Assembly (NCBI GenBank): GCA_937926145.1
Contig: CALANW010000176.1
Span: 1-9,220, forward strand
Source: an uncultured Ruminococcus sp.
GTDB taxonomy: Bacteria > Bacillota > Clostridia > Oscillospirales > Ruminococcaceae
DNA: 9,220 bases
Direction of reading: 5' to 3'
The position numbers and the translations under genes are program-made. The notes beneath the pieces are model-generated. The model did no database searches. It was not told the DNA's origin and was given only the letters and a program-made list of their open reading frames with translations. This document shows, piece after piece, positions 5,072 to 9,220 of the stretch. The first letter of the stretch is position 1; every line of letters begins with the position of its first letter.

Positions 5072-7072
5072 ATGAACAAATTTGAAGTTTTAAAACAGTA
5101 TTTCGGACATGATGATTTCCGAAACGGTCAGTCCGAGATAATCGATAATATCCTCGCAGGGAAAGACGTTCTTGCGATAATGCCGACGGGCGCTGGAAAA
5201 TCCGTCTGCTACCAAGTTCCTGCGATGCTCCTTGACGGGATAACGATAGTCATTTCGCCGCTCATCTCGCTGATGAAAGATCAGGTCGAGAGCCTCGTCC
5301 AGTCGGGCATTCGCGCGGCTTACATAAACAGCTCGCTCAACGCTTCGCAGTACCGCGAGGTAATTCGCCGCGCCGAAAACGGCGAATACAAGCTTATCTA
5401 CGTTGCCCCCGAGCGGCTCGTCACCGACAGCTTTCTCGACTTTTCCGAGAACAGCAATATCTCAATGGTAACGGTCGATGAATCGCACTGCGTTTCGCAA
5501 TGGGGTCAGGATTTCCGCCCGAGCTACCTTAAGATCCCCGAGTTCATCGGAAAGCTTTCACGCCGCCCTATCGTGACCGCTTTCACAGCAACAGCGACCG
5601 AGCACGTCAAGGAAGACATCTCCTCGCTGCTCGGACTGCGCTCCCCTTTCACGATAACAACTGGCTTCGACCGACAGAACCTCTACTTCGAGGTGCGCAG
5701 ACCTGCCGAACGCCTTAACGAGCTTATGAAAATAGTTGACGAAAATCGCGGAAAAAGCACTATCGTTTACTGCGCAACGAGGAAAAACGTTGAAACTGTC
5801 TGCGATGCTTTGTGCGAAAAAGGCTACTCTGCGACCCGTTACCACGCAGGACTTTCGGACGATGAACGCCGCCGAAATCAGGACGCTTTCCTCTACGACA
5901 AATGCGGCATAATGGTCGCAACGAACGCTTTCGGAATGGGCATCGACAAATCGAACGTTTCACTCATCATACATTATAATATGCCGAAAAATATCGAAAG
6001 CTACTATCAGGAGGCAGGCAGAGCAGGACGTGACGGCGAACCTGCAAGCTGCATACTTCTCTACAGCGGTCAGGACGTTGCGCTCGCGCGTTTTCTTATC
6101 GAAAATTCCAATGACGGCAATGAGGAACTCACCGAGCAGGAAAAAGCGCAGCTCCGCGCCCGTGACTACGAACGTCTTAAACAGATGACTTTTTATGCAA
6201 CGACCACCGATTGTCTTCGTGCGAGCATACTCAAATATTTCGGCGAAAATCCGCCCGTTTTCTGCGGTCACTGCTCCAACTGCTGCACAAGCTTTGAAAC
6301 GGTCGATATCACCACAGAAGCGCAGAAAATAATCAGCTGTGTTTACCGCGTATGCAACCACAACGGACGCTATCTCGGCAAGGCTGCGATAACGGATATT
6401 CTCCGCGGCTCAAAGGCGGAGAAGCTCAAACAAAACGGTTATGACACGCTTTCGACCTACGGAATAATGGCAGATGTGCCTACGCACAGAGTGCGCCTTA
6501 TCATCGACAATCTTGTTGAAAAAGGGTATCTTAATGTGCGCGGCAGCGACTATCCCGTTGTTGTTCCGACAGACCTTGCGGCGGCTGCGATAAGATCGGG
6601 ACAAAGGTTTGAAATGAAGCTGCCCAAGGAAGTCCACCGCATCACGGCAAAGGAAAAGCCTGCGGAATTTCCCGTCAACATGGAACTTCTTGCCAAGCTC
6701 AAATCGAAGCGAATGGATATTGCCGAAAAAGCACATATCCCTGCCTACCTCGTTTTCACCGATGCAACGCTTCGCGATATGTGCCGCAGAATGCCCTCAA
6801 CTCCCGAGGAATTTCTCGGTGTTTCGGGTGTCGGACGCAAGAAATGCGAAAGCTACGGCGAGGATTTCCTTGCCGTTATAAAGGAATTTTCAAGTGGAAC
6901 TGATAAGAAAAATTCTCCGTCCGAGGTCAAGGGCGGCTGGACGATCGATGAAACGGAACGTCTTCGTGATGAAGTCGAAAAAGGTCTTTCGCTAACGCAG
7001 ATAAGCGCACGTCACGGCAGACCTGCAAACGATATACGCAAGCGTTTGCACGAAACGGAAATCCTTAGATGA
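5072..7072 (+). CDS. recQ: ATP-dependent DNA helicase RecQ
   Basis: A 3'-5' DNA helicase of the RecQ family acting in recombination and replication-fork repair; 666 residues, slightly longer than common bacterial RecQ. Domains in order: motif 0 FRNGQ (16-20); Walker A TGAGKS (39-44); motif II DESH (136-139, where most RecQ have DEAH) with the aromatic-rich loop SQWGQDFRPSY; motif III FTATAT (171-176); motif V/VI ATNAFGMGID and QEAGRAGRDG (313-322). The zinc site is C381-X16-C398-X2-C401-X2-C404, followed by an RQC winged helix (~415-500) and an HRDC domain (~533-606). The last ~45 residues (622-666, GWTIDETERL then SLTQISARHGRPANDIRKRL) look like an extra Myb/HTH-type unit. The ATG directly follows the nth stop codon, with AAAGGA at 5053-5058 inside nth, suggesting translational coupling. 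Confidence 0.97.
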   Translation: MNKFEVLKQYFGHDDFRNGQSEIIDNILAGKDVLAIMPTGAGKSVCYQVPAMLLDGITIVISPLISLMKDQVESLVQSGIRAAYINSSLNASQYREVIRRAENGEYKLIYVAPERLVTDSFLDFSENSNISMVTVDESHCVSQWGQDFRPSYLKIPEFIGKLSRRPIVTAFTATATEHVKEDISSLLGLRSPFTITTGFDRQNLYFEVRRPAERLNELMKIVDENRGKSTIVYCATRKNVETVCDALCEKGYSATRYHAGLSDDERRRNQDAFLYDKCGIMVATNAFGMGIDKSNVSLIIHYNMPKNIESYYQEAGRAGRDGEPASCILLYSGQDVALARFLIENSNDGNEELTEQEKAQLRARDYERLKQMTFYATTTDCLRASILKYFGENPPVFCGHCSNCCTSFETVDITTEAQKIISCVYRVCNHNGRYLGKAAITDILRGSKAEKLKQNGYDTLSTYGIMADVPTHRVRLIIDNLVEKGYLNVRGSDYPVVVPTDLAAAAIRSGQRFEMKLPKEVHRITAKEKPAEFPVNMELLAKLKSKRMDIAEKAHIPAYLVFTDATLRDMCRRMPSTPEEFLGVSGVGRKKCESYGEDFLAVIKEFSSGTDKKNSPSEVKGGWTIDETERLRDEVEKGLSLTQISARHGRPANDIRKRLHETEILR

Positions 7073-7119
7073 AAATTTCCGCAAAACCTCAAAATTTTTC
7101 TGTACAAGCGGAAATTTTT
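7072..7119 (+). terminator. Inverted repeat after recQ, possible terminator
   Basis: A perfect 11-bp inverted repeat, AAAATTTCCGC (7072-7082) and GCGGAAATTTT (7108-7118), begins in the recQ stop codon and ends in a run of five T (7115-7119). The 25-base loop is longer than usual and most of the T-run lies inside the stem, so termination efficiency is uncertain. Confidence 0.5.
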
Positions 7120-7129
7120 ATGCTATAAT
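7101..7129 (+). promoter_or_regulatory. Promoter of the DUF1444-like/LRR operon
   Basis: TGTACA (7101-7106, 4 of 6 matches to TTGACA), a 17-base spacer and a perfect TATAAT (7124-7129) with TG at 7121-7122, an extended -10. The predicted start is about 30 bases before the gene. The spacer contains the right arm of the post-recQ inverted repeat. Confidence 0.65.
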
Positions 7130-7166
7130 ATTAGGTGAATTTTTGTAATGAAAGAGGGTGCTGCGT

Positions 7167-7988
7167 TTGAACGTACTTATGGAAAAGCTGAATGACGTTC
7201 TGAAAAAGGATAAATTCGGTTCGGAATTCAAAAATCTGCTGAAAAAACATAGTCTTACCGTTTCTGAAAAGAACGGCGACCGCTATCGGCTGACGAACGG
7301 CGTTTCCGACTTTTCCGTTGACACCTCAAAAGCACGTTCGGAATATGAAAGCACACCTTCACCCGAGCTTTTGGCTTCGCTTATGCAAAAGCTTGAGCAG
7401 GAAATAGATATGGAAATACGAATGGTATCGTTCACGAACGGTCAGGAGTTCCTGCGGCTTGCGATAATGCGCGAAAAGGACATTCGACCCGGAATGATAA
7501 GCGCCGAATTCGCAGGGGGACTTTGCAAGGTCATTATCTACACCGCCGATGATACGGAGCTCCGCCCTCTTGACGAAACGATACTCAAACGCTGGGGAAT
7601 GCCGCGCGAGGTCATTTTCTCCGTTGCCGACAGAAATATGTGCAGGCTTCTCGCCAAGACCGAGGTCAAGAAAATGAGCATCGCCGAGGGTGTGAATGCA
7701 ATGGAATTTGAGCTGCCGTGCAAGCATCTCGGAGTTTCGTTCATTCTCTGCAACGATTTCCGTCAGGTCGTATACAATTATATGGGTGCGAAATTTCTCG
7801 TTGTTGCGCCGTCCTGCGAAAGCATTCTCATACTTGAAAATATAACGAACAATATCCTCGAAAAGCTCGGAAAAGAGATCGTCCGTGAGTACAAACGCTC
7901 ACCGAAGCCGCTCACAACGGACGTTTTCCTTTTCACTCCCGATAAAATACAGATCGCAGGACATTTTTCCGTGAAAAGTGACAAATAA
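7167..7988 (+). CDS. DUF1444 (YtpQ)-like protein of unknown function
   Basis: About 273 residues, soluble, with no signal peptide and no clear membrane helix. The pattern resembles DUF1444/YtpQ: a short N-terminal helical part, a central ELRPLDETILKRWGMPREVI block followed by an A-x-x-N segment (VADRNMCRLL), a later GAKFLVVAPSCESILILENI strand pair, and a C-terminal TDVFLFTPDKIQIAGHF. I recognise this by recall of the family layout, not by alignment. No catalytic motif is evident, and I cannot assign a reaction. I start at TTG 7167 because AGAGGG (7153-7158) lies 8 bases upstream; an in-frame GTG at 7158 overlaps that site, and the ATG at 7179 is too far. Likely co-transcribed with the LRR gene 20 bp downstream. 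Confidence 0.6.
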   Translation: MNVLMEKLNDVLKKDKFGSEFKNLLKKHSLTVSEKNGDRYRLTNGVSDFSVDTSKARSEYESTPSPELLASLMQKLEQEIDMEIRMVSFTNGQEFLRLAIMREKDIRPGMISAEFAGGLCKVIIYTADDTELRPLDETILKRWGMPREVIFSVADRNMCRLLAKTEVKKMSIAEGVNAMEFELPCKHLGVSFILCNDFRQVVYNYMGAKFLVVAPSCESILILENITNNILEKLGKEIVREYKRSPKPLTTDVFLFTPDKIQIAGHFSVKSDK

Positions 7989-8008
7989 ACCGAAAGGAAC
8001 GTATTACT

Positions 8009-9181
8009 ATGGCAAATAATAAGAAAAGCTGCGGCAAAACCTACACTCCGACTCCGCAGAAGAAAAAGAAAGGTCTTGCCTTTAAAATTATTATGGTGAT
8101 ACTCGCGGTCGCACTTGCGGCTGGGATCATCATAATGCCTATCGAATCATCGCTCAGAGCCTACGCCGAAGAAGCCGAGGGCGAATCTGTTACGGTCGAA
8201 GCGTTTGAAACGGGAAAGCTTGCCGATGCTGTCAGCGAAGCCGCAAATGGCACGGACTACAACTTCATCACGAAAATATGCGTTATGAGTGGAACACTTG
8301 ACGCTTCGGACTGGAGCGCACTCAACGCTATCCCGAACCTTGAATATGTCGAGCTTGCAAAGACCGACACAGAGGACGGCATCATTCCCGATAACGCTCT
8401 CCCTTGCCGCAATCAGCTCCGCTTTATCAGCCTTCCGAAGAACACCGTTGAGATCGGCGACAGTGCTTTCAACAGCAACAGAAAGCTTGAAAAAATTTCA
8501 ATGCCGAACACTGTTGCAAAGGTCGGAAACAATGCTTTTGAAGCCTGCGAAACACTCACGGAAATGCCCAATTCGGTCGGTATAACCTCGTTCGGCGAGG
8601 GTGCTTTCAGGGACTGCAAAAGCTTTGAGAGCTTCACGGTCTCGCCCGAGGTAACGGACATTCCCGCAAATGCTTTCGGCAAGTGCGGCTTTTCCGAGAT
8701 AATCATAGGACCATCGGTAACATCGGTCGGTGACGGTGCTTTTGCTGACTGCAATAACCTCACCGATATTTATGTTTATGCCGAAAATGCGCCGTCGGTA
8801 AACGCTTCGAGCGCATTTATGAACGTCGGCGGAACTGTTCACGTTTACCCCGACAGCGCACAAAGCTACACTGCTTGGGAATACAATAACCTCAAAGTTG
8901 CAGGCGACCTTGACGGCGAATACCCCGTTGAAACTCCCGAACCTGCCGAAGTGACAGAAGCCGCTGAAGCTGAGGATTCATCGGAACCAGAAGCTGCAGT
9001 GTCCGAAGAAACTTCTTCCGAAACAGAACGGACCGAGCAGACCGAAGCTGCTGAAACGGCAGAAACTTCCGCACAGCAGAGCAGTGGTTTAAGCGTTGGC
9101 GTTGTTATCGTCATCGTTGTAATGGCTGTCATAATTGCAGTTCTCGCTACTATTCTTGTTATGAAGTCAAAAAAATCTTAA
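8009..9181 (+). CDS. BspA-type leucine-rich-repeat surface protein, membrane-anchored
   Basis: A 390-residue protein with a lysine-rich N-terminus, a hydrophobic segment (24-44) and a possible signal-peptidase site after AYA (51-53). About five or six LRR_5/BspA-type repeats of roughly 22 residues follow (about 137-274), each with a pattern like ISLPKNTVEIGDSAFNSNRK or IIGPSVTSVGDGAFADCNN, then a capping segment VHVYPDSAQSYTAWEYNNLKV. Residues 304-359 are a low-complexity linker rich in Glu, Thr, Ser and Ala, followed by a second hydrophobic segment (362-385) and a short basic tail, KSKKS. No LPXTG motif is seen, so anchoring is by the membrane helix or helices. The repeats should lie outside the cell, with the linker spanning the wall. 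AAAGGA (7993-7998) supports the ATG. Ligand unknown. Confidence 0.85.
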   Translation: MANNKKSCGKTYTPTPQKKKKGLAFKIIMVILAVALAAGIIIMPIESSLRAYAEEAEGESVTVEAFETGKLADAVSEAANGTDYNFITKICVMSGTLDASDWSALNAIPNLEYVELAKTDTEDGIIPDNALPCRNQLRFISLPKNTVEIGDSAFNSNRKLEKISMPNTVAKVGNNAFEACETLTEMPNSVGITSFGEGAFRDCKSFESFTVSPEVTDIPANAFGKCGFSEIIIGPSVTSVGDGAFADCNNLTDIYVYAENAPSVNASSAFMNVGGTVHVYPDSAQSYTAWEYNNLKVAGDLDGEYPVETPEPAEVTEAAEAEDSSEPEAAVSEETSSETERTEQTEAAETAETSAQQSSGLSVGVVIVIVVMAVIIAVLATILVMKSKKS

Positions 9182-9220
9182 AATGCTAATATCCGTCAAT
9201 AAATTATTACATAATAATAC
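9182..9220. other. AT-rich tail after the LRR gene
   Basis: The last 39 bases hold no gene. ATTATTA-CA-TAATAAT (9203-9218) is a perfect 7-bp inverted repeat, all A/T, too weak to be called a terminator; any real terminator would lie past the window edge. Confidence 0.3.

Noticed and set aside
5960..6361. Minus-strand open frame of 133 codons inside recQ
   Set aside because: Antisense to conserved RecQ helicase and zinc-site coding sequence, with no independent support.
7158..7166. GTG at 7158 as start of the DUF1444-like gene
   Set aside because: It overlaps the AGAGGG ribosome binding site that is ideally placed for the TTG at 7167.
8417..8830. Repetitive DNA in the LRR gene as a possible repeat array or CRISPR
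   Set aside because: The periodicity is protein-level leucine-rich repeats with divergent DNA; there are no identical repeats or unique spacers.

Overview
The window looks like an ordinary chromosomal segment of a gut-type Clostridia, most likely Ruminococcus or another Oscillospiraceae. This is inferred from moderate GC with AT-rich intergenic DNA, GGAGG-type ribosome binding sites, an LplB/LplC-type sugar transporter paired with a YesL (DUF624) protein, and a BspA-type leucine-rich-repeat surface protein. I see no rRNA, tRNA, CRISPR array, insertion sequence, phage gene or defence module. Eight protein genes are supported.

Layout. Positions 1-137 are non-coding and hold a GC-rich palindromic patch. 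On the minus strand, read from right to left, lies a carbohydrate-transport operon: an LplB/YteP-like permease with an unusual four-helix N-terminal extension (3315-1825), an LplC/YtcP-like permease (1810-848) and a YesL/DUF624 membrane protein (764-138). No solute-binding protein or ATPase gene is present; they would have to lie outside the window or elsewhere in the genome. A 236-bp divergent control region (3316-3551) separates this operon from a plus-strand AraC-family regulator (3552-4409). That region carries a well-spaced 12-bp direct repeat (21-bp period) just upstream of the transporter promoter, a good candidate operator for the regulator.

The regulator is followed at 11 bp by nth (endonuclease III), which abuts recQ (TAA directly followed by ATG). 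Sugar-responsive control and DNA repair may therefore share a transcript. An 11-bp inverted repeat straddles the recQ stop, and a good extended -10 promoter overlaps its right arm. That promoter drives a second small operon: a DUF1444/YtpQ-like protein of unknown function (7167-7988) and a membrane-anchored leucine-rich-repeat protein (8009-9181).

How they work together: the AraC-like protein probably senses a sugar or its derivative and switches on the divergent importer. Nth (oxidised-pyrimidine base excision) and RecQ (helicase in recombination and fork repair) are a DNA-maintenance pair. The last two genes are probably co-transcribed, but I cannot assign them a joint function. I do not see a clearly new biological system. 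The most worthwhile oddities are the extended permease, the altered fourth iron-sulfur cysteine spacing in Nth, the C-terminal HTH-like add-on of RecQ, and the direct-repeat operator.
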